A stretch of 64,000 nt of DNA, from NCBI RefSeq assembly GCF_000379725.1, contig NZ_KB903662.1, positions 176,293 through 240,292 on the forward strand, in the 5' to 3' direction. Under the pieces are notes generated by a model. The model made no database searches. It was not told where the DNA came from and saw only the letters and a list, made by a program, of their open reading frames with translations. Within the stretch, counting starts at the first letter, position 1, and the number at the start of each line of letters is the position of its first letter. Of this stretch, positions 35,961 to 45,309 are shown in pieces. The position numbers were made by a program, and so were the translations under genes. The stretch is from Cytophaga aurantiaca DSM 3654. Lineage in GTDB: Bacteria > Bacteroidota > Bacteroidia > Cytophagales > Cytophagaceae.

Positions 35961-37577
35961 ATGAAAAAGTGGATCTTACATATTGTATTTATACTTATAT
36001 CCTTTGCAGGGTATGGAAAATTAGTGCCTATACCGGATCCAGTATTTTTAACTTTTCTGAAAGGCAATTTTGGTACAGTAATGAATGGCGACAATCTTGA
36101 TAGCAATCTTGCTGCTCAGATTACGAGCAATATTACCTGCACCACCACGGGTATCACAAATTTAGAAGGCATTCAATATTTTTCTAATGTAACAAAGATC
36201 AACTTCGCGAATAATACGATTGTTTCAATACCATCTTTATTACCAATGACTGCATTGGAAACAGTTCATCTGTATGGAAATCAGATTTCCGCGGCACCAG
36301 ATTTTAGAGGTATGCTGAATTTGAAAACAGTATTGATGTATAGTAATCAATTAACACAAATGCCGCTGTTCGGTAACAATCCAATCATAGAGGAGATTAT
36401 TATTTACAAAAATAACATCTCAAAAATTACAAGTCTGTCTGGTGTGCCTTCATTATTAAAATTGGATGTAGGGGAGAATCAATTAACAGAACTTCCGGAT
36501 CTATCTGCAAATGTTAATCTGGATCAATTGATTTGCTGGTCTAATCAACTTACAACCTTACCTTCCTTAACAAAACTTACAAAGCTTACGCGTTTAAATG
36601 CAGGTAAAAATAAATTAACACAATTTCCCGATCTGTCAGCGAATACACAGCTTTCCATTTTTGCAATTGACAATAATTTATTGACATCTATTCCTGCAAA
36701 TTTTATTGGGTCCCCCAATTTAACCAGCGTAAAAATATATAATAATTATTTTACGTTTAAAGATCTAGGTCCATATGCAGGTATATTAACTGCTTCAAAT
36801 ATATACACGTATACACCCATGCTTTCACCGGTAGGGGATACACTGGATGCGTATTATAATGAATCGGTAGCAGTGCATTCAAATGTTGACAATATAGTAG
36901 CAAACGTCACTTATACATGGTACGAAGGTACTACAAGTATTGCTGGTACTGGTACAACAGATGATGCTGTTACCATATCACAAACAAGTGGCAGCGGTGT
37001 TACGAAACGTTATGTGTATGCGCAGATTACGCATCCATCTCTCACAAGCTTAACGCTTACAACAGATACCTTTCTTGTTCGATTCAATCCATGTCCGGCC
37101 TGGTCCGATATTTCGTACAAAGCAAGCAAAACAGATTGCGGCAATTCAGGATCTCTTGACATCGAAGTGCAAGGATTCGTTGCTCCTGGTACTACATATG
37201 AATTAACAAGCACGTCATTTGGTACGACTGAATATTATAATGTAAATAAAATGACAGGCTTGATTGATACGGCATATAACTTACAGATCAATTTTTCTAC
37301 TGCATGTATTGCCAATTATCCTCTACCTTTAGAAATGCCGGTTGTTGATTGCAACGAAGCATTCATGACGCCAAATAACGACGGCGATATGGATACCTAT
37401 TTATTTACAGGTAAAGGCAGTCTGGTTATTTATGATAAATATGGAAAAGAAGTGAAGCGCGCAAATCTTCCGTATGAATGGGATGGATACGGTCAGCGCG
37501 GATTGGTGCAGCCTGGATATTATATTGTTATTATAAACGGAGGCAAAGAACAGATTCACATAAGCGTATTGTATTAA
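35961..37577 (+). CDS. Secreted leucine-rich-repeat protein with Ig-like, SprB-like and type-B-CTD-like domains
   Basis: The protein (538 aa) has a signal peptide (MKKWILHIVFILISFAGYG) and an N-terminal cap (IPDPVFLTFLKGNFG). About eight short LRRs follow (for example LDQLICWSNQLTTLPSLTKL), then an Ig-like domain (YTWYEGTTSIAGTG) and a SprB-like region. The last 75 residues form a type-B-like tail (TPNNDGDMDTYLF, GSLVIYDKYGKEV, PGYYIVIING). Its ATG immediately follows the TAA of the anti-sigma gene. The same architecture appears at 62308-63945. It is probably exported by T9SS and displayed on the cell surface. Confidence 0.88.
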   Translation: MKKWILHIVFILISFAGYGKLVPIPDPVFLTFLKGNFGTVMNGDNLDSNLAAQITSNITCTTTGITNLEGIQYFSNVTKINFANNTIVSIPSLLPMTALETVHLYGNQISAAPDFRGMLNLKTVLMYSNQLTQMPLFGNNPIIEEIIIYKNNISKITSLSGVPSLLKLDVGENQLTELPDLSANVNLDQLICWSNQLTTLPSLTKLTKLTRLNAGKNKLTQFPDLSANTQLSIFAIDNNLLTSIPANFIGSPNLTSVKIYNNYFTFKDLGPYAGILTASNIYTYTPMLSPVGDTLDAYYNESVAVHSNVDNIVANVTYTWYEGTTSIAGTGTTDDAVTISQTSGSGVTKRYVYAQITHPSLTSLTLTTDTFLVRFNPCPAWSDISYKASKTDCGNSGSLDIEVQGFVAPGTTYELTSTSFGTTEYYNVNKMTGLIDTAYNLQINFSTACIANYPLPLEMPVVDCNEAFMTPNNDGDMDTYLFTGKGSLVIYDKYGKEVKRANLPYEWDGYGQRGLVQPGYYIVIINGGKEQIHISVLY

Positions 37578-37589
37578 TTAAATTGTTGT

Positions 37590-37636
37590 AAATAAAAAGG
37601 GTTGAATTCATTATTTGAATTCAACCCTTTTTATTT
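37590..37636. terminator. Bidirectional terminator between LRR and kinase genes
   Basis: Long complementary arms (AAATAAAAAGGGTTGAATTC and its complement) lie 12 bases after the LRR stop, with A/T tracts on both outer sides. Confidence 0.85.
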
Positions 37637-37651
37637 TATGAATGAATCAGA

Positions 37652-38668
37652 CTAACTGATAATTTTTAATTTCTCCGCTTCCAGCTGCAACAATTTTTTA
37701 TCGATCGGTACTACACCAACCTGCTCACATACCAATCCGCCTGAAAGGTTTGATAATGCTGCAAGTACAGATGGCTTCGTATGTGCAGCAGCACACAATG
37801 CAGCTACACTGATTACGGTATCACCCGCACCCGATACATCGGCAATTTCTCTATGATGTGCAGGGATGTGTAAGTGTTCGGATTTGTTGGTCCAGTAAAC
37901 TCCTTTTTCTGATAAGGTGATCAACACACTGTCACAGGTTAACAAACGCATCAATTCCTGAACTGTTAGTTCAAGCTGTTTGCTGTCGTTTAAGTTGGCA
38001 TCTGTTTTAACACCTTCTTTTAATTCTTTTCTGTTCGGCTTAAATAAGCTGCAGTTTTTATAATGTAAAAAGTTGCGTTTTTTTGGATCAACTACGGTTG
38101 GTATTCCTTTTGCATTTGCTTTATCGGTTACATACGCAATCAGTTCTTCGCTTAACACACCTTTGTCGTAATCTTCAAAAATAATAACATGTGCTTTATC
38201 AAGAAGTGAGTCAATGCGTGCTTTTAATAAGCTGAGTTCAGATGCATTTGTTATACGATCATCTTCTTGGTCTACACGCAGCATGTGGTGCGCATTGGAG
38301 ATGATACGGTGTTTGATGGTTGTTACACGGTCTTTGCTTGAAACAATTCCTTCCGTTGGAAGATCATTGTCTTGCAGGATTTTAAAAAAGTCAGAACCAT
38401 CTTTATCATCGCCTACTAAACCGCATAGCAAGGGAGTAGCGCCTAATGATTTAATGTTCAATGCTACGTTAGCGGCACCGCCTGGTCTGATTTCTCTTTT
38501 TTCTACATGAAGGATGGGTACAGGAGCTTCGGGTGAGATACGTTCTACTTTGCCCCATAAATAAGAATCGATCATCACATCGCCGATGATCAACACATTA
38601 AAAGTACGGAAGACCTTAAAAAGGTCTTCCGCTGTATGGTATTCAATTACTTTAGTTTTGCTAAGCAT
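37652..38668 (-). CDS. PfkB-family kinase similar to heptose-7-phosphate kinase (HldE N-terminal domain)
   Basis: The cytoplasmic kinase (338 aa) shows the PfkB signatures RPGGAANVALNIKSLG near the N-terminus and DVSGAGDTVISV near the C-terminus, the latter holding the catalytic Asp. The substrate motif MIDSYLWGKVERISPEAPVP is characteristic of RfaE domain I, which phosphorylates D-glycero-D-manno-heptose-7-phosphate at C1. The nucleotidyltransferase half of bifunctional HldE is absent. Its start lies inside the aminotransferase gene (22-base overlap), so the two are translationally linked. Confidence 0.88.
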   Translation of the reverse strand: MLSKTKVIEYHTAEDLFKVFRTFNVLIIGDVMIDSYLWGKVERISPEAPVPILHVEKREIRPGGAANVALNIKSLGATPLLCGLVGDDKDGSDFFKILQDNDLPTEGIVSSKDRVTTIKHRIISNAHHMLRVDQEDDRITNASELSLLKARIDSLLDKAHVIIFEDYDKGVLSEELIAYVTDKANAKGIPTVVDPKKRNFLHYKNCSLFKPNRKELKEGVKTDANLNDSKQLELTVQELMRLLTCDSVLITLSEKGVYWTNKSEHLHIPAHHREIADVSGAGDTVISVAALCAAAHTKPSVLAALSNLSGGLVCEQVGVVPIDKKLLQLEAEKLKIIS

Positions 38669-39858
38669 TCTTTAATGCGTTTGATTGCTTCAATGATGTT
38701 TTCGTCAGACGCTGCAAAAGAGATACGAATGTTATTTGGAGAACCAAATGAATCGCCGCCTACAGTAGAAACAAATACATCATTCAAGATAAACATAGAT
38801 AAGTCGCTAGACGTTTTGATAACTTGTCCGTTAACAGATTTACCTAAGTACGCGCTCACATCCGGGAAGATGTAGAATGCACCTGCAGGTTTGTTGATTT
38901 TCAAACCCGGAATTTCTTTTAATAAACCAATGATCAAATCACGTCTTCTTAAGTACGCTTCTTTCATTTTCAATGGTGCAGATAAATCACCTTGTAAGGC
39001 AGCTAAGCCCGCACGTTGAGTGATAGAACATGTACCTGAAGTAACTTGTCCCTGAAGTTTTTCAGTTGCAGCAGCAATGTATTTTGGAGCAGCAATGTAA
39101 CCCAATCTCCAGCCAGTCATTGCGAAGCCTTTAGAGAAACCGTTTACAGTTACTACCTGATCTTTGATTTCGTCGATAGAACCAAGACTGAAGTTTTTGC
39201 CTTCGAAGTTAATATATTCATAGATCTCATCTGCAATCGCTACGATCTGAGGATTCTTTTGTAACAATGCACCAATTTCACGTAATTCTTTTTCTGTGTA
39301 TACAGAACCAGATGGATTACATGGAGAAGAATACATGATCGCACGTGTTTTTGATGTGATCGCTTTTTCAATCTCTGCAGCAGTTACTTTGAAATCGTTT
39401 TCGATTGTTCCTGTTAAAATAACAGATTTACCTTCTGCTAATTTTACCATTTCAGAATAACTAACCCAGTATGGCGCAAGGATGATAACTTCCTGACCTT
39501 TATCAACGATTGCCTGAATTACGTTTGCCAATGATTGTTTTGCACCTGTAGATACAACAATGTTTTCAGCTGTAACCTTGATGTTATTTTCTTTTACTAA
39601 TTTTTCAGCAATTGCAGCACGTAGATCTGCGAAACCTGCAACCGGGCTATAGGAGTGGTATCCTTCGTCAATAGCTTTCTTAGCTGCATCCATAACATGC
39701 TGAGGAGTCTTGAAGTCTGGTTCTCCAACACTTAAGCTTATTACTTTATTGCCTTGAGAAGCCAGTTCTCTTGCCTTTTTTGTCATCGCTAAGGTTTCAG
39801 ATTCTGCTAAAGAATTTACAACCGTTGAAAGCGTTTGAGGATTCGTAATTGTTGTCAT
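38647..39858 (-). CDS. PLP-dependent class I aminotransferase (AspC-like)
   Basis: The protein (403 aa) has a fold-type I core with the PLP lysine in VNGFSKGFAMTGWRLGY. The other marks are SVGEPDFKTPQHV near the start, the Asn/Asp/Tyr set in SSPCNPSGSVYT and IADEIYEYI, and a closing arginine in NNIRISFA. It matches aspartate/tyrosine-type aminotransferases of subgroup I-gamma. The amino acid specificity cannot be read. The first gene of a two-gene unit with the PfkB-family kinase, it has its promoter in the 365-base gap to the ROK gene. Confidence 0.92.
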   Translation of the reverse strand: MTTITNPQTLSTVVNSLAESETLAMTKKARELASQGNKVISLSVGEPDFKTPQHVMDAAKKAIDEGYHSYSPVAGFADLRAAIAEKLVKENNIKVTAENIVVSTGAKQSLANVIQAIVDKGQEVIILAPYWVSYSEMVKLAEGKSVILTGTIENDFKVTAAEIEKAITSKTRAIMYSSPCNPSGSVYTEKELREIGALLQKNPQIVAIADEIYEYINFEGKNFSLGSIDEIKDQVVTVNGFSKGFAMTGWRLGYIAAPKYIAAATEKLQGQVTSGTCSITQRAGLAALQGDLSAPLKMKEAYLRRRDLIIGLLKEIPGLKINKPAGAFYIFPDVSAYLGKSVNGQVIKTSSDLSMFILNDVFVSTVGGDSFGSPNNIRISFAASDENIIEAIKRIKECLAKLK

Positions 39859-40223
39859 GAGTTATGTTTAACTATTTTTTAAAGCGGTTGTAAAATTAAT
39901 ACATTTTGTTGGTTTATCTGCTAAGAACCACAGAAAGTTTTACCCCATTGTTTGAAGTGAGTATGTATTTAACTTTCTTAATTACAATATTTTAACTTTT
40001 ATTTTCCTTGAATTATAAGGGCACTTTTCAGTAAATACCACAATATTGGCAGGAACACATAAAATTGAAATCAATTATAGATCCATTCGGTGAAAGCATA
40101 TCCGAAACGGCTGATTCAAATTTGATTTCGCTTACATACAACGAATCCAAAATTCTACTATCTTGTCAAATAATTTTTAACCGAATAATCGTAAACAAAA
40201 GCGTTAACCGTCAGCCAACTTCA
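39859..40223. other. 365-base divergent intergenic region
   Basis: It separates the minus-strand aminotransferase from the plus-strand ROK gene. An open frame reaches back from the ROK gene to a TTG at 40065, but that part has no family similarity I can see. I find no repeat or clear promoter box. Confidence 0.5.
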
Positions 40224-41099
40224 ATGTTTAAAATAGGTATAGATCTAGGTGGAACGAAAATAGAAACCGTTATACTGAATTCCGAAGGGGCAGAAGTATA
40301 TCGCAATCGTGTATTGACATTACAGGAACGTGGCTATGCAGCGATCATCAACACACTTGCAGAATGTTATTCGAACGCGGTAACAGTTATTGACAACAAG
40401 CCACATACATTTGGAATCGGTACACCAGGCTCTATTTCTCATAAAACAGGTCTGATGAAAAATTCCAACACACTTTGTTTGAATGGCAAGCCGATCCTCA
40501 AAGATCTGCAGCGTTTAATAAATCGTCCGGTTGCAATTGAAAACGATGCCAACTGTTTTGCGATGGCTGAAGCTGCTGTTGGTGCAGGCAAAGGGCATAC
40601 AGTGGTTTTTGGTGTCATTATGGGCACGGGCTGTGGAGGAGGAGTTGTTATTCATAATAACGTATTAAATGGCTTACAATCGCTGGGCGGAGAATGGGGG
40701 CATATGACCATTGATCCGCAGGGACCGCAGTGTTATTGCGGAAAGAGAGGTTGTGTGGAAACGTATATTTCCGGAACCGGGATCTCGGATCGCTACTATG
40801 AATTAACAGGCAAACGCTTGCCCGCTATACATGTCTTAGAAGCTGAAACTGCAGAAGCATTACAGGTAAAAGAATTGTTTTTTGAACAATATGGACGTGC
40901 ACTGTCAAATGTCATTTCAATAATTGATCCGGATATCGTTGTATTGGGCGGCGGTTTATCTAATTATTTGCCTTTATATGCAATAGGAGCGGAACGGGTA
41001 GGGAAATTTATTTTTGGCGCAGAATTGGATACGCCTATTGTGAAGAATAAAACGGGCGATAGTGCAGGTGTACTTGGAGCCGCATGGATTGGTATTTAG
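40224..41099 (+). CDS. ROK-family sugar kinase
   Basis: I chose the ATG at 40224 (MFKIGIDLGGTKIE), because the open frame before it starts at a TTG and lacks conserved sequence. The protein (291 aa) has the ATP phosphate loop DLGGTK and the ROK signature with zinc site CYCGKRGCVETYISGTG. The catalytic Asp lies in ENDANCFAMAEA and EWGHM is also present. It is probably a fructokinase, glucokinase or N-acetyl-hexosamine kinase. The gene is monocistronic. Confidence 0.9.
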   Translation: MFKIGIDLGGTKIETVILNSEGAEVYRNRVLTLQERGYAAIINTLAECYSNAVTVIDNKPHTFGIGTPGSISHKTGLMKNSNTLCLNGKPILKDLQRLINRPVAIENDANCFAMAEAAVGAGKGHTVVFGVIMGTGCGGGVVIHNNVLNGLQSLGGEWGHMTIDPQGPQCYCGKRGCVETYISGTGISDRYYELTGKRLPAIHVLEAETAEALQVKELFFEQYGRALSNVISIIDPDIVVLGGGLSNYLPLYAIGAERVGKFIFGAELDTPIVKNKTGDSAGVLGAAWIGI

Positions 41100-41193
41100 T
41101 TGTTTTAGAACCCAAATGGCATTTTTGCGGAATTATATCTTTAAACTTTGTTTATTCTTCATTAACTTGAACTTGTATTGAATGATCACTTTT

Positions 41194-42756
41194 ATGAAAA
41201 AAATAGTTACCACTGCACTTTTACTCTGTTTGTCTTGGATTGCTTTTTCTCAGTCTATAGAGTTATCAAATGATTTTAGATTGGCAAGCCCCTATCACGA
41301 ACCGGATGGTGCCAATGATGTAGTTCGGTTGAAAGACGGAGATTTTGTAACCATTGCAAAATTAAAAGGCGGAATTTCCGGCAAATCGGATTTTGCTATT
41401 GAACGCAATAATGGTTCGTCTTTTAAAGTAGTCTGGTCTACACTGATCAGTGTGTCTGCTTCAGAAGATTTTAAAGATTTATATTTTAATGGAAAAGATC
41501 TTGTATTGCTTTCTGTTATCCATCTTGAATTAGAAAAGAAGACACAATTAGTAGCTTATGGTTATGATGTGAAAACAGGTTCAATGATCTGGACAAAGGA
41601 ACTGGAATCTTACACCATTGCCCCTTATATAGAAGTTGAACACAGAGGCTCAGTAAAAGAATCATTTATTGATGTGATCTGCGAACATACCAGTCCGAGT
41701 TTTGTAACACCGTTTGAATACAAGCACAATGTTCGTTTTTCTCCGGATGAAAGTAAGTTTGTTTCATATGTATTTGATTTTTCTCAGCACACACTTGTAG
41801 CCAGCGTAGCGGTTTATGATAATGCAGGAACTGTATTGAAAAAAGGTAAAGTTACGATTGATGCAGGGTATGTAAATCATGGCATCTTTGTAAACAACAG
41901 AGGTGAATTGTTTATTGTGAATGTAAATGGTTCCGGGAAAATAAATATCATCCGATTGAATTTAGATACGCATGAATTTCAAATTGTAGAAATCGCAGGA
42001 TCCAATTATAAAAAAGATGAATTGATCACGCAGTTGATTAGCGATGATAAAGTTATTGTAGGTGCAGTAGAACTGTTTGAAGAAAAACTTGTAGGTGTAA
42101 CGTATGCCATTGCTAATTTTGTTACACTGACATTAGATAAACATGTTACAGACAAATTTGATGCAGCTGTTTTTTCAAAAGTGTCAGAAGCAAGAAAGGC
42201 ATTAAAATACAAAGGTGAAGAAAACTGGGTAGATTATGATTTGTCGCATATGTTTGTTTCAGAAACAGAAGGTGTAATTCTTGTTCTGGAAAAGAGATCG
42301 CTTTATGCAGATGGGTATCCGCACATTTCTCCAACAGCATTTGATAAGAAACATCAGGTTGAAGTAAACGGACATGTTCATGCAGAAGGCATCCTGTTAT
42401 TTTCGTATGGAAAAGATGATGTACGCAAGTGGGTACAATACGTTGCTAAAAATCAAGTATATCCTTCTACCGATGGATTGAATACGATTTCATACGTAAT
42501 CGACAATTCACATCATACAAACATCCGGATTATGTACGCTACTTCGGAGTCTATGGATGGATCGGTTACTACAATTAACCTAACTCATATTGATCGAGCT
42601 TCAGGAAAAGTTGTTGAACAATCAGTTTTGCCGAATGAGTCCAAATTGATGATCGTTCGTGATTATACGATGTGGGAAGAAAATGACAAATTAATTGTTG
42701 TAGGCCGCAAAGGAATAACCGGAAAGGCGAGTGCAATTGTTCGCTATAAATTATAA
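41194..42756 (+). CDS. Large secreted protein of unknown function
   Basis: The ATG at 41194 gives a good signal peptide (MKKIVTTALLLCLSWIAFSQ), while the ATG at 41182 adds four residues. The 500-residue mature part is rich in beta strands with WD/PQQ-like spacing (SKFVSYVFDFSQHTLVASV, YDVKTGSMIWTKEL), so a propeller is likely. I recognise no known family. A block at about 330-400 is highly charged. It is flanked downstream by a T6-loop hairpin repeat. Confidence 0.75.
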   Translation: MKKIVTTALLLCLSWIAFSQSIELSNDFRLASPYHEPDGANDVVRLKDGDFVTIAKLKGGISGKSDFAIERNNGSSFKVVWSTLISVSASEDFKDLYFNGKDLVLLSVIHLELEKKTQLVAYGYDVKTGSMIWTKELESYTIAPYIEVEHRGSVKESFIDVICEHTSPSFVTPFEYKHNVRFSPDESKFVSYVFDFSQHTLVASVAVYDNAGTVLKKGKVTIDAGYVNHGIFVNNRGELFIVNVNGSGKINIIRLNLDTHEFQIVEIAGSNYKKDELITQLISDDKVIVGAVELFEEKLVGVTYAIANFVTLTLDKHVTDKFDAAVFSKVSEARKALKYKGEENWVDYDLSHMFVSETEGVILVLEKRSLYADGYPHISPTAFDKKHQVEVNGHVHAEGILLFSYGKDDVRKWVQYVAKNQVYPSTDGLNTISYVIDNSHHTNIRIMYATSESMDGSVTTINLTHIDRASGKVVEQSVLPNESKLMIVRDYTMWEENDKLIVVGRKGITGKASAIVRYKL

Positions 42757-42766
42757 TATAAATGGT

Positions 42767-42800
42767 ATTCGTCGGACCGCTTTTTTGTAGTCCGATGAAT
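42767..42800. repeat. T6-loop hairpin repeat, variant copy
   Basis: ATTCGTCGGACCGC, T6, then GTAGTCCGATGAAT. The changed bases partly keep the stem paired (A-C mismatch of other copies becomes G-C), which suggests selection on the fold. Confidence 0.65.
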
Positions 42801-42861
42801 AAACTATTTTTACTATATCTTTAATTAAATGAATTACTTTTAACAAACTGTTTTTAAATAT

Positions 42862-43485
42862 ATGTCACAAACAACTCAATCGGTAAGCGAAGACGTAGCT
42901 GTTTTTTTTCAATCAAATAATTATTTTATTGATGAAAAAGTAAACATGTTCAAATTCGAAAATGCCTACAATATCTATAATGAAACAGGTGATCACATCG
43001 GCGCAGTAACTCAGCGTTTGTCTACCGGTGAAAAATTGCTTCGCCTTCTTTTAGATAAAAAAATGCTTCCATTTAAATTGGTTGTGCAGAGTCATAATGG
43101 CAATGTACTTACTACCATACAACGTGGATGGACTTTCTGGATGTCTAAAATTGAAGTATTGAATTCGGATAATGAAGTAATCGGATATGTAAAACAAAAG
43201 TTTAAATTTTTTAAACCTGAATTTCAGATCTTAAATTCTTCGGAGCAATTGATCGGTACAATCACAGGCGATTGGAAAGCATGGAACTTCGATATCAAAG
43301 ATGCGTCGCAAAAGCAGGTTGGTACGGTAAGTAAAAAATGGGCTGGGGCTGTGAAAGAAATTTTCACTACGGCAGATAAATACAACGTTGCCATTGACCC
43401 TGCATTTTCATCATCTCTTGAACACAAACAAGCAATTGTATCGTGTGCAATTACAATCGATATGGTTTTAAAAGAAAGCAAATAA
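42862..43485 (+). CDS. Phospholipid-scramblase/LURP-one-related protein
   Basis: The protein (207 aa) has no signal peptide. It shows a tubby-like alternating strand pattern with repeated units such as NIYNETGDHIGAVTQ, VLNSDNEVIGYVKQKF, ILNSSEQLIGTITGDW and IKDASQKQVGTVSKKW, and a C-terminal hydrophobic helix (IVSCAITIDMVL). This is the plan of bacterial LURP-one/scramblase-like domains. Their function in bacteria is not established. The gene is 29 bases upstream of the META lipoprotein, so the pair may be co-transcribed. Confidence 0.8.
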   Translation: MSQTTQSVSEDVAVFFQSNNYFIDEKVNMFKFENAYNIYNETGDHIGAVTQRLSTGEKLLRLLLDKKMLPFKLVVQSHNGNVLTTIQRGWTFWMSKIEVLNSDNEVIGYVKQKFKFFKPEFQILNSSEQLIGTITGDWKAWNFDIKDASQKQVGTVSKKWAGAVKEIFTTADKYNVAIDPAFSSSLEHKQAIVSCAITIDMVLKESK

Positions 43486-43514
43486 ATAATCCTTCAATCA
43501 AATAATTTTAGTTT

Positions 43515-44015
43515 ATGAAAAAGTTAATCGTATTTTCTACTGCCTTAGCACTAATTTTTGCTTCGTGTAATACATCTAAATCACCAAGTACATCTACAGC
43601 AAAAAATGTAGATCAAGCTTCCGTTCCGGTAACATCCAACACATCTGCAGAAGAATCTGATCTTGGTGGTACATGGGAATTGGTTTCCACGATCAGTGAA
43701 CCTACTCCTTTTAAAGACCTGTATCCATCTGTAAAGCCAACCATTGCATTTGATGCAAGACCAAAACAAGTATCCGGTACCACAAGCTGCAATACCTATA
43801 CAGGCTCTTATAGTTTAGATGGCAAAACAATTTCATTCGGAAATGGATTTGCATTGACTAAAATGGCGTGCCCGGGTAACGGCGAATCAGTATTTATTGA
43901 TCGCATCCGTAAAGTGAATAAATTCTTTATCAAAGATCAAACAACATTGATGCTTTTACAGGACGATGTTGCTTTGTTGGAGTTTAAGAAAATATTAGGT
44001 CCAAAAAGTTATTAA
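43515..44015 (+). CDS. META/HslJ-domain lipoprotein
   Basis: The protein (166 aa) has a lipobox at Cys19 (LALIFASCNTSK), a Ser/Thr-rich linker and a META domain (about 52-160). The domain has GTWELVS at its start, SGTTSCNTYTGSY and MACPG in the core, and the VALLEFKK end. META-domain proteins such as HslJ are linked to envelope stress and novobiocin tolerance in E. coli. No closer function can be assigned. A strong terminator follows. Confidence 0.85.
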   Translation: MKKLIVFSTALALIFASCNTSKSPSTSTAKNVDQASVPVTSNTSAEESDLGGTWELVSTISEPTPFKDLYPSVKPTIAFDARPKQVSGTTSCNTYTGSYSLDGKTISFGNGFALTKMACPGNGESVFIDRIRKVNKFFIKDQTTLMLLQDDVALLEFKKILGPKSY

Positions 44016-44084
44016 TAATAACATAGTTTATTTTAAGGTCTTTTATATTGCATGAACATGATCCTTAAAATCAATTGAACGTAT

Positions 44085-44132
44085 AAAAAAGAAAAGGCTT
44101 TTGGTTTTAAAATCAAAAGCCTTTCTTTTTTT
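44085..44132 (+). terminator. Terminator after the META lipoprotein
   Basis: Arms AAAGAAAAGGCTTTTG and CAAAAGCCTTTCTTT pair almost perfectly with a loop of about 10 bases, and a T7 run ends the right arm. Confidence 0.85.
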
Positions 44133-44208
44133 GATAACCGAACCATACGATCGTTGGAGTTAATCAAATGTCTTCAATGTTATATATAGGAAATGGATCA
44201 ACTGCAAT

Positions 44209-45282
44209 ATGACGGAAACAAAAAAAGATTGGTTTTTATCACACCTGCATAGTTTCAGAGCTTTTGCGATTATATGTATTGTTTCCGGGCATGCAGTATC
44301 TGCAATGTATGCAGCGGTTTATCGCAGGTATAATTGGTCGGATCCGATACTCATTGTAAATGAATTAATTTTCAATCACTGTACATTATATTTCGCGCTA
44401 ATTTCCGGCTTGTTGTTTTCGGCTATTCTAAGCGAAAAAGGTTATAAAAAAATTTATACCGGCAGGATCTTATATGTTTTTCTGCCTTATTTATTTTTTA
44501 CACTTTTATATAGTTTTGTAAAATTTCATCCGTACAATCTTATTTATGTTGATGCAAACCGAATAGATCTTGATTATCAAAATCTTTTTACGAATCTCAT
44601 GTTTGGAGGTGCAAATTTTGTATTGTGGTATATGCCTGTTTTGTTCGGCTTATATCTACTCACTCCGCTTTTTAATTTGTTATTTAAAAAGCGAGCAAAC
44701 ATAGTTATCTGGATCATTATATTATTTCCATTAATCAGCTCTTCTATAAAAATTCCATTTATATATGGAGTGGTCATGAGTAAAATAATTTATTTTTCCG
44801 GAGCATATGTGTTTGGAATGTATGTGGGTACTAATATGGAAGCCTGTTTGGACTGGATGAAAAAAAACATGAGCTACATTTTACTAATTGCTGGAATAAG
44901 CACTGTTGTATTGTGGTTTCTACATGATTATGGGATCAATAAGGTCAAAGGTATTTATGTGCAGGATGCTGTTTATTACATTCAAAAAAATTGTTTGGCT
45001 GTTGCACTGATTGTGTTCTTCAAGAGTTTCGGAGAAAAACAGCCTGTCTGGTTAATGAAAGTTGCGGCCTATTCAACTCCGATTTATTTTATACATGGCG
45101 CAATTGTGTTTAGTTGCGCTTCCCTGTTTTTATTTATTGGCACAGATAGAACGTATGCTTCTGTATGCATTGTGGGAGGCGCAATTTTGTTATCGCTTTT
45201 TACAATTATCTTAAGTATGTTGATTGCCGCTATTATTAAAAAGGTATTCGGTAAAACATCCCGGATGATCATTGGTGCGTGA
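44209..45282 (+). CDS. Acyltransferase 3 family membrane protein
   Basis: The protein (357 aa) has about ten helices. The N-terminus shows the family pattern LHSFRAFAIICIVSGHA, in which the His/Arg and second His are the conserved catalytic-type residues. Later helices contain FGGANFVLWYMPVLFGLYLLTPLF. Members acylate exported sugars or lipids (for example OafA-type O-acetylation). The acceptor cannot be deduced. It is followed 27 bases later by a small membrane protein gene. Confidence 0.85.
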   Translation: MTETKKDWFLSHLHSFRAFAIICIVSGHAVSAMYAAVYRRYNWSDPILIVNELIFNHCTLYFALISGLLFSAILSEKGYKKIYTGRILYVFLPYLFFTLLYSFVKFHPYNLIYVDANRIDLDYQNLFTNLMFGGANFVLWYMPVLFGLYLLTPLFNLLFKKRANIVIWIIILFPLISSSIKIPFIYGVVMSKIIYFSGAYVFGMYVGTNMEACLDWMKKNMSYILLIAGISTVVLWFLHDYGINKVKGIYVQDAVYYIQKNCLAVALIVFFKSFGEKQPVWLMKVAAYSTPIYFIHGAIVFSCASLFLFIGTDRTYASVCIVGGAILLSLFTIILSMLIAAIIKKVFGKTSRMIIGA

Positions 45283-45309
45283 TATTAAAGTTTAATCAAT
45301 CAATAATAT

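Noticed and set aside
40065..40223. N-terminal extension of the ROK kinase from a TTG
   Set aside because: The added 53 residues have no similarity to the family, and the ATG at 40224 begins exactly at the usual start of the domain.
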